A DNA stretch of 64,000 nt from Antitrichia curtipendula (taxonomy: Eukaryota > Streptophyta > Bryopsida > Hypnales > Leucodontaceae), in assembly GCA_951230915.1 (NCBI GenBank), contig OX579641.1, positions 8,680,001 through 8,744,000 of the forward strand, written 5' to 3'. Within the stretch, counting starts at the first letter, position 1. Each line of letters opens with the position of its first letter. The translations under genes and the position numbers were made by a program. The notes under the pieces were generated by a model. That model was given only the letters and a program-made list of their open reading frames with translations, ran no database searches and was not told the origin of the DNA. Positions 26,727-38,880 of the stretch are shown piece by piece.

Positions 26727-27257
26727 CTCCCTCCATTCCGAAATGATCATCATGTTGCACTTTGTAACGTTGAAAATTGGTCATATTCAACTTTCAATTG
26801 CTATTTGGGACTAGCAAATGAACTCCGAGCAATAGATCCCCCTCCATCCATGCAATCATCAATCAAAAGACAAATGAAATGACTGAAGGGGTCAATCAAC
26901 ATTGTTCATTATTATTTTTTTGCGTTTCTCTGAATGTTGACCAATTTAAGGAGATGAAGCTTTGAGAGGTGGTATAGAGGTTCACACATGGTCTTAGATC
27001 CATACTAACTATCCACAAAATTACACCTCACAATTGTCAATTAAATGTCTATTGATGCTTCTTGAAAATGCCCTCCAAATTCTACTTTTCAATACTTCTA
27101 GTCTGCACTTTGAAAAAGGTTCCAAAACTTAAAGTTTCTAGAACACTAGGTGTGCACAAGTTCTACTTAGAACATGAAACAAGTTTTTTAAATGTTATTT
27201 CCAGCCTTGATTTGGAACACTTTGTCTAACATGAAGATCATTTTAGGACAAAGGGAG
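26727..27257. mobile_element. Stowaway-type MITE
   Basis: Starts CTCCCTCCATTCCGAAATGA and ends with the inverted form GGACAAAGGGAG, flanked by TA (26725-26726 and 27258-27259). The inverted ends stay similar for about 45 bases. The CTCCCTCC start and TA duplication are diagnostic of plant Stowaway elements (Tc1/mariner-derived). At 531 bases it is rather long for the class. Confidence 0.88.
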
Positions 27258-28050
27258 TAACTAATAGTAACCAAATATAGTAACAAAAGTGGCATTTTGG
27301 GGGTTTTCTACTTAGATCAATCGTTCCAAAAATCCACCGACACAATGAGGGCATGGAAGCCTCTACTATTCCTTCAAAAACTTGTCAAAGTGAGCATCAC
27401 AAAAGCAAGATGTGCTTGGTACCTGTTGTCCCAAATCTGAGGTCTTTTGTTTATTTGTTTCTTCTTATGGAGTGCACATATGGCATTAGCCACAACAAGT
27501 AGTAACAAAGTGGCCAACATCTACCATTTTTTCCAAGCGTAACACCCCCAAAACCATTGTTGGCAAGGGATTTTGTTTTCCCATCAAACTAGATGATTGT
27601 GCTTGGACCATGTTGCCGCGGATACCCATAGGAATTAAACCATATCCTTCATGGGCCCCCCGAGTCCAATAAACACAACCATTTCTAGCTATCCCTTGGG
27701 GGTAATTCAAGGACAATTTGGTCTTTCCCAAATTTTATTTTCATATTTAACCCCTAAAGTTCATTCATATTTAGAGGTCTAAAATTGTTTCAAAATACTA
27801 GTTTCTAAAGCAAGGCTAAAATCTTCATCTATATTTATTTTTTAGCAAATTGAACTATTGGATCCTTTAGTTAACTTGTCAAAGTACACTATTCTAAAAC
27901 TTCAAAATAAAAACCTTATCAATTGCAAGATCATGATGCATGGGTTTCAAAAAGAGATATTTTCAATTCTTTCCAAATGGTTAGATTTCATCTTTTAAAC
28001 ATTTAACCTCAAAATGTTTAGATCCTGCAACCTTTTACTCTCCATAATAT

Positions 28051-28176
28051 CACTACAAAAAAAAATAAGGATAAAAATGACTTGTCCACAATGACTGCAA
28101 GCACAACAATGACTTCAAAATGACTATTTTGCAATCATTGTGGACAAGTCATTTATACCCTTGTTTTTTTGTAGTG
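28051..28176. mobile_element. CACTA-type MITE
   Basis: Starts CACTACAAAAAAA and ends TTTTTTTGTAGTG, with a three-base TAT duplication on each side (28048-28050 and 28177-28179). The ends are inverted repeats over roughly 40 bases (ATGACTTGTCCACAATGA and its inverse). At 126 bases it is nearly all hairpin. CACTA termini with a 3-bp duplication fit the En/Spm superfamily. Confidence 0.9.
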
Positions 28177-29631
28177 TATGTTAAAGAAATGGAATGATTC
28201 AAAGCTTGTTTTTTAGATTTATATGTATGTTAAAAAAATGGAATGATTCAAAGCTTTATATATATATAAATCTAAAAAACTAATTAAAAAATTTTGTCTC
28301 TCAAAAATGTGATAATTTCTTATTTGCAAGGATTGCTTGACTTGAGAAAGAAACTACATATCATGTTATAATTTCTTAACCATGTAGTCAAAAATTATGA
28401 AAATTGTTGGGTCTTAAAGGTACTCCTTGACCACAAATTGTGTGAAAATTTCAAAGAAGAAAATAAAAAATTTCATTCATAGTGAGCTGCTCAAAATTGC
28501 TATGTTGCGTAAAAAAATCCAATTTGGTCTTTTAGAGGTTAATCCATAAAAGACTGGAGTGTTTGAACATAGTCCTTGTTTTCTTGACTAGCTCTTGTAA
28601 CAGGCATAATTCCTTATTTTGTGGAATAATTTTGATGATCGCCACCATTGAAATGAAATAAGATTTATTTAGCTATCCTATAAAAAAAATGATCAACATA
28701 ACCGCACAATTTTGAGAAAATGCTACCGTTGACAAGATTGATGAAAGATGTTTGGTTAGAGAGCACTTTGTATGTACATTGAAATCAAAATGTTGAAATC
28801 AAAATTCTCAAAAGTGCTCCTAAAATTCTGTTTTTTTTTCACATGTGCATATCATTATAATATCGATGTGTAATTTTTTTCAAGTCATTTTGAGATGTAG
28901 AAAAAAAGACATGAGAATGTGAAGTAATGGCCCACAACGCCATGTTCATTCATAAAAATTTCACCAAAAATCTCACACTCAATCATTTCTCAATTGGATT
29001 GCACTGATGGATTCTATAGAAAAAAATCATCTAGAATCTCTTTATTGCTTATAGCCACTGTTAGTGAATAGTGAAGTTCACATATCAAACATTTTACAAA
29101 TGTAGTTGTAGAAGCCATGTGGTGATCTTATGGTCCTTTAGGGGTTAAGGATCTTGCATCCAAACTATTTGAATAACTACATGAGCGCAATTCCAATTAA
29201 TTCTCAAAAGACAAAGCATGTAACCAAGGTACTTCTTAGATTTTTAGACGAATAGTGCATTATTTGTTTTTACAATTTCTCTCAAAGTCATTCACCAACC
29301 ACTTTGGGATTGGTTAGGCATTCCACAATTAAGTTAAGCACACCAAAATACCAAATTGTAACACCATCTATTGTCTAATGTCTTAAAAATGGCTTTGAAT
29401 GAACTGACATTCATGACCCAAAACTTCCAGAACTTTTCAAAAGCAACCATTGAAAAGTGAAGAGTTTTTTGAAGCAACCAATCAAAGTTGAAACTTTTGT
29501 GCTTCAAGGGAGTTTATTCAAGGTGAGTCTAATGTTTTGCATAGGGGGTTCTATGTTATCATCTTCAAAAATTTGTATAATATTACAAGAGCGTTGAAAA
29601 TTTACAAAAACATTTGGATTGCATTTCTCTT

Positions 29632-30219
29632 TAACCCCTAAAGCCCCGTTTGTCCCCTCGAGGGACAATTTGGGTCCATGTAGGTTCTTATTGTCTGAAT
29701 TTGAAGTGAAATTTTTGAGATTTTTTGAATTTGTGTAGCTTTTCAAGAGCTTTGTAGATATATAATTATTTGTTTCAATCGGATGCCGGATGAAAAAGTT
29801 ATGGCACAATGAGCAAGAAATCGAGATTGGCGGGCAGCCCAAAAAAAATTGCAAAAAGTCAAAATAACATTTTTTGAATTTTTTTCCTAAAATATTATAT
29901 TTTTACCTATACGTAAAGCTTTGATTCATTCTATTTGGACTAGGGATGAGAAAGTTATGGACAATCTTAGTTTTTTGGGCAATTTAAGCATCTTCTTGAA
30001 AAAAAACTTTTTGTTCAACTTTGAGTGCTAATATCTTCCAATCCGTACGGTGAAATTTGATGAAATTTTTACTACATGATCTCAGACAAGTTAAGTACAA
30101 GATCCTACGGTTAAATTCCAAAAAAACCCAAAAAAATTGGTTTCTTTAAGTGAATACAACAGAAGTGGTAGTTTTGAGTGGTTTGGGGCAGAAAATACCC
30201 TCGGGGCTTTAGGGCCTAG
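29632..30219. mobile_element. Element of the TTAACCCCTAAAG-ended family
   Basis: Left end TAACCCCTAAAGCCCCG, right end the inverted form CGGGGCTTTAGGGCCTA. Inside are blocks that recur elsewhere: a GAAAAAGTTATGGCA block near 29790 matches (inverted) 54828-54845. The stretch with CCAATCCGTACGGT...AGAAGTGGTAGTTTTGAGTGG (30035-30180) matches 46215-46365. No protein is visible. The family appears many times in the window. Confidence 0.65.
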
Positions 30220-31860
30220 CATGCCAATTTTGGTTCTTTTAAATTGAATTTTGGAAATTGGAACACTCTCTTGGCCTTAGTTGCTCTTGAGGTGTGAACG
30301 AGATGTGAGGGCACGGGTATTCCGCTTCCAATGAGCCATTCGCCATCAAATTTGGAGCAATGATGATTTGTCTATGGCAATTTGAAGTTGGGAATTTTAG
30401 AGTTTCAAAATGCACTGTGGAACATGTTTCTTTATTGAATTTATTTGTATATAACTAAAGAGAGTATGCCAACTTCACCATACTGTTCAATATAATGAAC
30501 TCTATTTTCAATAAGAATTTCATGATAAAGTAAGCTTTTTTGTAAGTATTATGATTTTTCAAAGACATAAACTTTAAAAAATCATATAAATTTCATTTTT
30601 TTTTCCAAAAATAATTAAAAATCATATTAGATAGAAAATATGAATGCTTATTTGTGGAAAAATAATAATTTAAATTAAATTATAAAATTTTAATATACAA
30701 ATTTGATTCTAGAAGAATTCAAGAAGTTGCTTGGGACTCCTTAGGCCCTAAAGGGTTAAATCACTAATAATCTCAACAATTTTTTTGGATCATTCAACCT
30801 TTGAGATAGTAGGATCAAGAAAAATCTTGTTGTTCTTAGGTGTTGTCACTTATTACCTTACTAATTCCACTAAGTTAACCCCTAAAGTCCCAAGGCCATT
30901 TTTCCATCAAAACCCACTCAAAACTGCCATTTCTAAAGCAAAGAGCAAAAAAACAAATTAATGTTTTTTTTTGCATATTTAACTGTAGAATCTTGTACTA
31001 GACTAGTATGAAAATGTGTAGAAGAAATTTCAAAATTTTTGACCATGTAGATTGCAAGATATTTGCATTTAAAGTGAAGGAATCTATTTTTTTTGCACTT
31101 TGCGCAACTACATTTTTTGGCTTTGAACCTTTTTAACTTCAAATTTTTGTTCTAATGATTTTGAATTTCTAATTTTATATGATGAAGAATTGAGTTGAGA
31201 ATCTAAAAAAATTAAATTAAAAGAAACACTTAGTTTTCACTCATTAAAAAATTGTTAAGTAGAAGTAGATTCAAGATTGAAGGAAAAATTAAATCATTAA
31301 TAGCTCTGAGATAGAATTGAAATATACTAATCTCAAATAGTGAAATTGTTCTAGCAAGAAATCTTGAATTTTTGGAAAAAAAAAAAATTTTAATTGTTAA
31401 AATTGAGTTCAGAAATGAATCCTAAAAGTTGTATTTCAGAAAGATGCTCTAATTATGCCGCATTTAACTATATTTGGACTTTGGGAAGAATTCTGGACTG
31501 TTTTGGAAAATCACTCCAGCTAATTACTACCTATATTAGGTGAAGTCAGAGCCTTGTGCCAGTGACAATACAAAGGAAAACATTTCATAATTGGGCAATG
31601 AAACATGTAGACAATGGTTACTTGCATATAGTTAACAAAATTATCTGGAACTATCGTGATGTTTGTATACGAGGTCCTCAATTTGGTGTAAGCAATGAGA
31701 ATTTACATTCTTCCATCTCCACGTGATTGGCTAAGTCCTCCACATTCATCATGAAACGGAGGAATTCCAACACTCGAGTTGGGGATTGGAGATTTAGAGA
31801 TCATCTCATGATTGTCAACCCATAGCATTAGTAATTGACATTTCCAACTCAGAATTTGAG

Positions 31861-32080
31861 AATTGGACGTCTGGAGACGTTCTGATGTCCTCCCCTCTAC
31901 ATTACATATTCATTTGACAATTCTAACACTGAACTTGGGAATGGGAATTGGACGTCTGGAGACGTTCTGATGTCCTCCCCTCTACATTACATTTTCATTT
32001 GACAATTCTAACACTGAACTTGGGAATGGGAATTGGATGTCTGGAGACGTTCTGATGTTCTCCCTTCACCATCATACAGT
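31861..32080. repeat. 85-bp tandem repeat, about 2.5 copies
   Basis: Units start at 31861, 31946 and 32031 (AATTGGACGTCTGGAGACGT), spaced exactly 85 bases. The first two are nearly identical; the third is truncated and slightly diverged. Each unit holds an imperfect palindrome ACGTCTGGAGACGT followed by TCTGATGTCCTCC. The TCTGGAG core recalls the hairpin motif found further right, so this may mark the left edge of the large element. Confidence 0.85.
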
Positions 32081-32191
32081 GATAGTTGTATAATAAAGAA
32101 AGGTAGTGGAACCACCATTTTTTTTATTTAGATGTATGAAAGAATAGGAACTGAATACAAATAAAGCATTGTTTGCAATTCTGAAGGTAGT

Positions 32192-32671
32192 CTATTTCAA
32201 ATCTGCTGGTTGGGTGTCCCTAATATGTACAATTGGGGGTATTATAGAAACCTTCTGGGTTAGGGGATCCACATCAGAGAATACAAGGGTGCGATTTCTA
32301 AGCAAGTTGCGCCATGCCATTTTACTAAAGAGATATGAGAAGAGGTCGCCTCTATTGGGGTACTTGTCTGAACTGCTTGGTAAGTCACAACCTTTAATAA
32401 GAAATAACATCGCAATAAAATTCCTTGGAAGTATCCGTGGAAGGAGCTCCTCCAATTTAGAAGTGGTCATGTTCGACCAGATACCAACGGAAGTCTTCGA
32501 CAGCATAAAACCAACTAAATCCTGGAAGGCCTCAATCTGTTTGTTTTGTTGAACATCCACGACAGCATCCTCAGTGCACAAAACACCTGTCAATACCAGG
32601 ATCACCACTCTCTGCAAAGACCCACGTGACAACACATGGTCAATTGTGAACGGACGACCAATATTCAACAT
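32192..32671 (-). pseudogene. FCP1/NIF-like phosphatase-fold domain lacking the catalytic aspartates
   Basis: An open frame of 159 residues from an ATG at 32671. The pattern VVILVLTGVLC followed after about 25 residues by FMLSKTSVGIWSNM and LEELLPRIL mirrors the HAD-type FCP1/NIF (NLI-interacting factor) domain. In that family the first motif is normally LDLNG or DxDxT. Here both acidic positions are replaced (VLTG), so phosphatase activity is unlikely. It may be a degenerate copy of the neighbouring gene at 33176-34796 or a shortened pseudo-enzyme. Upstream exons are not evident. Family assignment rests on spacing and short motifs only. Confidence 0.5.
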
Positions 32672-33175
32672 GAGTGCTCCTGGTGTAGATTACCAAATAC
32701 CACTGATTAGAGGGTCCATTACAGAGCATAAAATTCACACATTCAATGTTCACCAAAGAGAGCACATTACCAGTACATTTCCCTTATTGTCCTAACCCAA
32801 ATTCTGACGACAGTGTGCAATCTTGTTAAAATTTCTGACAAAATCTGTAATTCGAAATACTACATGTTGACATTCATCATTGCTCTTGTCTAATATTCCA
32901 AATTCCATCCATGTAATTAAGGAACTTGCGTTTAAACTGCCAATTAAATTTTAAAAATGACACAAACACAACATTATCGCCGTCATCCTAATATATAAAG
33001 TAGTTGTAAGGTAGTTTTAAAAAAAGACATTTACAACAGTTATAGATTGATACAAAATGTCAGAGAGTCTGCACCTAGTCCTATCTACAACAATACTGTG
33101 TCCAGGGGTTAAGAAAACCCTGAAAAGAGATCATCTGGAACGCCCCAGATGAACGCAGCCTAACATTCCACAGTC
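32672..33175. other. Spacer between the two FCP1-like loci
   Basis: No gene is seen. A copy of the hairpin motif (CATCTGGAACGCCCCAGATG) lies at 33132-33151. Confidence 0.5.
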
Positions 33176-34796
33176 TTAATACTTTACACCCTTCAGAACC
33201 TGGAACCCTACACTACCCACTGGATCCACCGGCAGTTGGCACCCGGAAAGCGGGTTGGCTTTGACATAAACCTGCACAGCTTCGTTGCACTTTAAAAGAC
33301 CTTCAAGCCAAGGCTTCAAAGTTCGTGACAAGAAGTTATCGCCTAATTCACCAGACCAGGTCGCTGGGTGAACAGCATTGTCAACATGGTTCAATAAGTT
33401 CTTAATCGGACTGTCATCAACCAAAAGGACATTCTCTACAGACTGAACATTGCCCATCTCAACCAAGGTTGACAAATCCTTCAAAAATACTGGTTTATTT
33501 GGGTTCGCTGGGTCTCGGTATGAAGACAGAGTGCACGAAGCCTACGAAAGATATGTGCATTCTGTAGGGCCAAAAACGGTAGCCGACAGCATCTTCGCTA
33601 GCAGTTTGCACATGTTCTTATCTTGCATACTGCTCCAAAATATTATTCGTACCCTACGGAAGAGCCAGTCAAGGAAGTTCTTGAGACCAGGTCTCCGAGT
33701 AAAGCCATATTTGTTATCCTTATAAGTACGATGAATAAGAAGTCCGTTCAAGTCCAGAACCACGACGTATTGCCTTATAGATACCTTACTCGATACAGTC
33801 TTCTTCGTCAATGAATCCGAAACAAGATCTGAAGACAACAAACAAAGGAACTAGTTTCAGGCAGGATACAACCGTTACAAACAATGAAAGTCCCAGTAGA
33901 AAATAAACTAGTCGAAGAGGTCACGAGAAGCACCTTTCGGGACACCCAAATGAGAATCCTTCTCCACCTCCATCACGCTAGCCTCCTTCTCCTTCTCCAG
34001 CTTACTAGTCTCCTTCTCGACCTCCATCACGCTAGCCTCCTTCTCCACCTCCACCACGCCTACTCCACCAGCCTCGTCTTTCCCAAGATTACTTTCCACC
34101 ATCACATCATTCTTTTTCTCTAACTCGTCACCCCGAATCCCCTCCTCTACCTCAATGCCAGTCACCTTGTCACCCGCAACCTTCTGTTTGATGATCACGT
34201 CGGGGGTCACAACATTCAACACTCCTACGAAAGAGTCATGTACCACAGCAATGGGAACATCCTGGGAGACAAGGAAGAACACACAAACACGCATCCTTGA
34301 GTAAAATGAATCAAAATGGAACTTATTCATCACCTGATACTATAAATGCAGTCAAAGCTATCCAGTTTATTCAAACAATGAAAATGATACAGAGTTGTAA
34401 TGCTATCCTCTAGATCTAACCTTCTCTGCGACATTTGCATCGTTATGATGGCGCAAGTTGGGACTCAATGGGCTCAAGTCTTCTAGTGTGTCATCCCGAA
34501 TAGGTCCAGACATCTCCGGAGCACCGATTTCAGTTTGGGTCCATCTGGACTGTTTCAGATGAACTAGGCGCAGCTCCATCCTTCCTCGCTCCAGCAGCAT
34601 GGCCCTCCAGTCCATCAGACTCAGCAACAGTAGAACCCGGAGTGTGAGCACCCTGACCAGTACTTGGGAAAGATAGTAATGCAGATGCAGCATCCCTTTC
34701 CTGTTGAACAACCTTAGCTGCGGCATCCACTGAATCACAAACATCCGGATTCCCTGGGGATGCATTACTCCCCTCTCCTCGTCTCTCCGACTCCAT
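33176..34796 (-). pseudogene. FCP1/NIF-like (HAD) phosphatase gene of the large element, disrupted
   Basis: Inferred parts: exon 1 34796-34421, exon 2 34261-33934, exon 3 33828-33176. Exons 1 and 2 encode a hydrophilic, acidic region with EVEKEAS-type repeats. Exon 3 holds the phosphatase-like domain: VVVLDLNGLLIHR (near 33752; the second Asp of DxD is Asn, as in one plant subgroup), RRPGLKNFLDWLF, RIIFWSSM, and then VENVLLVDDSPIKNLL with the conserved DDSP. Two defects are visible. Exon 1 starts in one frame (MESERRGEGS) but continues in another after about 34545, exactly where a hairpin motif lies. Exon 3 has an in-frame TAG near 33542 between the two halves of the domain. A 42-base intron could remove the stop but would be very short for plants. 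It lies 4 bases after the ParB-like gene. Confidence 0.6.
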
Positions 34797-34799
34797 AAA

Positions 34800-37700
34800 T
34801 CATGCATTCAGGTTCTGCTTTGGTTGACCCGCCTTCTTACGATTTAAAACTGGTAGGGTATCTTCCACCAACTCCGAAAGTTTCCTCTTCTTCTGCTTGC
34901 TTGTTCCCTCTGTCGTGACTGCGGAAAGTGTATTTTCCGCAGTTTTCTTTGCGGATGGGTCCTTCAACTTCTTAGGCGGCAATGATGGTGGAGGAGAGGA
35001 CACTTGCAATAACAATGTCTAGAATATGAGACTAGGTCCACAAACACTCTCCAAACAAACAACTGGAGCAATCCAGATGCATGAAGTTCATGCAACACTC
35101 ACCTCGGGTGACTTGCGCTTTGGAGGCTCATCATCGCTCTTTTCAGAGTATTGTTCGCCGGTGTTCTCTGGAGTTTCCGTGTCACTATCTGAGAGTTCCT
35201 CAACATCGGGTGGTTCTTCTTGCGGGACGTTGACTGCAAATTGCTCCTGCATTTGTCTTGCAGTAATTATCCCAGCTTTCTCCGCCTCCACAGAGTTAAA
35301 TACTTCCAAAACCTTCACCCTTCCCCACTGGTACAATACAACGATCGCCAGTTAATTCACAAGATCACTAGGAATACAAGATGACTAAGACTACAATATA
35401 TAACAACAATAACAACCAGTTTCCATCGTTTGGTCTTACCATTCCCAGGTGAGTGATCTCTGGTCCCCCGTTCACGTTAACAAGCACCATGTCATCTTGT
35501 ATTAACCCTCCGAATAATACAAGTGCGGAATTTGCGCTCAGATAAGGCACACCACGATGCCTCCATGAACTGTTTACGTCAGCCGGGATTGCCTCCAAAT
35601 TGTATACAGAACTGTATACTTGTTGAGAGGGGAAGTAGTAGTTGAAGCGGCTCTGCGCGCTTTCCGTTTCATTGTATCCAAAGCAGAAAATTACGGACAT
35701 CACGAATTCGCTTCCAGTGGCAGTTTCTGGAAAGCCGTGATCGCGTCCAGCAATGTAGTGAATCACGTGCCAGTCCCAAATTTTGTGCACGATCTCCAAC
35801 TTCCGTTTGTACAAGTGAGCCACTACTTCATGGAATCCTTGAGCATCCGTCATGAGAATCGCTAGTGACCGAACGGAGGTGCCATTCTTCTCCACGCTTT
35901 CCAGAGCATCAAAAACACGTCGCAGATTCCGGTCTTCCAAAAACTTTGCCCGCGGTCCCGTAGCCGTGGCTTCAAACAAATACCAGATGTACAAGTGCCT
36001 CATCCCTTCGCCACGCCATGCTACAACGTCCTGTTGCATTAGAATGCCGCTGATGTTCCACATATTATCGTCCATGATTTTTGATAGGTACTTCTCTGCA
36101 AATCCTTTCTCCATTGCCTCTGCCACCGCGACTTGGGCTTTCGCCGTGATGAATGCATCCCACATGTCGTGCACAAATTTGGGACAGTCCGCGGGGTCGG
36201 ACCTCTTGTTTAAGCCCTTCGACCGACCTTCAAGCCAATTCTTCCCTGCGTCCATTGCCATGGCTCTGTCCACCCAAAGCTGTAATTCGGGACGTCCAAA
36301 CTTCATCTCAGTAGCAAATTCCTCGAACTCCGAATTGTGGTATGGAACGTATTCCGGCTTCTTGCTAGGAAGATGGTACTGCCGGTAATGAAGCATCATC
36401 TCATTCTTCATGGCTCGGATGTATCGTTCTCTAGCTCCAGCTTCCAGTAGGGTCTCCAGTGTCAGGCCTCCGCCTTTTTGCTTGGCCTTCAAGTTTTTCA
36501 CAGTTATCTCCTTATTCTGCACCCGATCCGCAAGGAAGTTGATATCCTCCACCCGCAACCCATATAGAGTCTTAAAATCAAATAGAGTCAGGCGCTTTCG
36601 CAATCCCTTCGCTGGATCCGGTAGTTTGTCCTCATTGCCCGGAAGAATGTATTGCACATACTCCCTCTCAATCCTTACCCACTTCTCTACGTCAGCGTCA
36701 TCCTCCAGAAACAACAATGGGATTTTCGTTTCACTTGTGTCGGTCCCTTTGACGGAGGTGAAAATAGTTGAGATCAGTGGAACAAACTCCTGAATGCATA
36801 ATGATACAGAATTAGTTTTACATCTATGTTATTTGTCGACATTAGAGAAAATCAAAACAAGCAGCTGGAGTGAACCAGATGACCTATTTGAGAACTATAA
36901 TCCCGAAGACTATAATACCACGAGCAGAAGCAATGGACACCATCTGGATCACTCCAGGTGAAAGCAACAATGGATTGACATTTGAAACCATCACGGACTC
37001 ACAGATTCGACCATCAGAAGTGATTTAGATGGATGTAATGTGATGTCCATTTCTAACAATATTTTATGAAAGAAAAAAAATATAGAAAAGAAAAAACGTA
37101 CATTATACATAGGAGTGTGTGGTCGGCCGCCATACGCTAGTTGTGGACTTCCCATCTCCCTCCATTTGATTCTCGCGGTAAGTAGCTGCGTGAGAAATGA
37201 TTGCTCCTTCTGTTCACCAGCGACGTTCTGGTTTAGAGCTCGAGAGAGGTGCATCACATCCAAGAATTTGCTTCGCGGCGCAAAGATTGGGATGATTTTA
37301 AAGCAAGAGGCTTCATGAACATCCGATTCGGGAATTTCTCCGTTTTCGACAAGTTTCTTGTAGGCCTCCACTGTGTGTTGTCCCCCAATAATAAAGTAGT
37401 GGGTTTGTCTTGTGATGGATTCCAGCTTTGGACAGGTATCAAAATACGTCGCCCTCCCTTCTGCGCCGTATGGCCCAATTTTTATAGGAAGCACTGTAAT
37501 GACTCTCCAGTCAGCGTTAAAGTCAGTTTCTAGGCGTGCTCTGTTCATCATACCAGGTAATCGGGTATCCTCAATGCCTCGATACACTAGCCTTCCTTCT
37601 GGGGCCCTGTGAAGATAGTCGAAGTGCACCCGCAGGACGTCACCACCGGCGTCGACAAAGGGTTGTTTCTTCCATTTGTACATGCAGTCGAAGTGAGCTT

Positions 37701-38415
37701 TGTACAATGCCTTCATCACTTTCAACTGCTTGGAGTCGAGCTTCTTTATCTCAGCCTCCTTCATTGCAACGCAAGCGAAAATGGTCAACTTACTGGCAGC
37801 ATCTTCTGCAGCCGTCTTGTCTCCTGGTGCTCTGGTTAGGGACCTCCGTTTCTTCCCATTTTTCTTTGGCGACGGTGTTGCAGCTGCGACTGGTACTATT
37901 GCCTGGGATGCCTTGCTTCGGCTGCTGTCTTGGCGAGCCTCCTCAATTAGGCTCCAAGTAACTTGCATTTCCTTCGGCGTCCACTTCGAGATGCCGCCTT
38001 TGGGATCCAGTAACGATTGTTCCACCAGTGATTCGCAGTGACTCAACTCCATCGAGCTGTAATCGAGGATGAGGCCGTAGATTCTTGTACTATCCAATCC
38101 GGGCATTTTCTCCTCAATGACTAGGAGCGCAGTGTCGTTGTCAAGACCCTGCATTTCTAGAATGTCAAGGCCGACGTCGCAGTGCACTTTCATACCACTC
38201 ATAAGTTTTGGGACAATTCGCACGCGTTCATCTTCATCCTTCTTCCACTGGATCCTCCATTCACTGACTTTGCTTAAGCAGCGATAGACCGCTGCTGGGT
38301 GCAATTTCCCACTGTAATGAAATTGATGAACCCATCCGTCACAAAAGGGTCTGAGCTTAATTGGGCACGCGTCCTCAGGTCCATCCTGAAGAAACTCATC
38401 ACTGCATTCAACCAA
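34800..38415 (-). CDS. ParB-like domain protein of the large element (5' end unresolved)
   Basis: Exons inferred: 38385-37102 (its 5' edge may extend to 38415), 36789-35440, 35327-35103 and 35018-34800 (with stop). Every junction is phase 0, giving about 1025 residues without the missing N-terminus. Exon 1 has a basic linker (KKNGKKRRSL) and then a region resembling the ParB/Srx fold. The strand before HYFIIGGQHTVEAYKKL (near 37370-37410) corresponds to the GxHR box of ParB nucleases, here with Thr instead of Arg. It is followed by ALNQNVAGEQKEQ. Exon 2 is large, folded-looking and unrecognised (450 residues). Exons 3-4 are acidic, then Lys-rich (KQKKRKLSEL, a likely nuclear signal). Two introns carry the ATCTGGA hairpin motif. 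The role is unknown: DNA binding or nicking during transposition is a guess. No start codon was found. Confidence 0.65.
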
Positions 38416-38465
38416 GAGCTAGTTAGATGTGAAGGTGACCATCGACTGCACCCAGCCTCTTCATT

Positions 38466-38880
38466 GAGCTGGAGCACTCCAGATGACTGACTGCGAGCAT
38501 GCATTATGCATCACTAACCGATCACTACTTCCAATCGCCTGAGAATTCTACGGCTAGGTTATGAACCACTCCACCTGCGGTGACCTATTTCTACATCTGG
38601 AACACTCCAGATGACTGATCGTTGGGCAGTGCTTAATGCATTTGAGGTTGAACGTTATTTCTAGTCGTCCATGAAATGTGCACCCCAGCCTGCAATGCTG
38701 CGTAAGTTCACGGGAAACTCACTGAGACTCTCATCTGGATCTGTCCAGATGAAACAAGATTTTGAATCATCTGGATCACTCCTGATGACTAATTGAGACC
38801 GTATATGAGGCCTCATGTCTGCGCAATAATCGTATCCAACCAATAAGCTTACATCTAACCTTGTTATTTTAGGAGCGTTA
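38466..38880. repeat. Scattered copies of the ATCTGGA..TCCAGAT hairpin motif upstream of the ParB-like gene
   Basis: Copies at about 38466-38484, 38593-38612, 38732-38751 and 38768-38787. Most read CATCTGGA, then 3-5 variable bases, then TCCAGATG. The last copy has one arm mutated. Confidence 0.85.

Larger units (their letters stand above)
27258..31860. other. AT-rich, repeat-derived intergenic DNA
   Basis: No gene is supported. It contains the CACTA-type MITE at 28051, the element at 29632-30219 and further TTAACCCCTAAAG-ended pieces (near 27748, 29140, 30742 and 30875). A 27-base unit around AATGGAATGATTCAAAGCTT is directly repeated near 28188 and 28229. Confidence 0.55.

Noticed and set aside
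34403..34807. Upstream part of a minus-strand 134-codon frame as a separate gene
   Set aside because: Its first half is an off-frame reading of the MESERRGEGS exon; only its last part (after about 34541) looks coding.
35620..38041. Plus-strand frames over the ParB-like gene
   Set aside because: Shadows of the long minus-strand exons.
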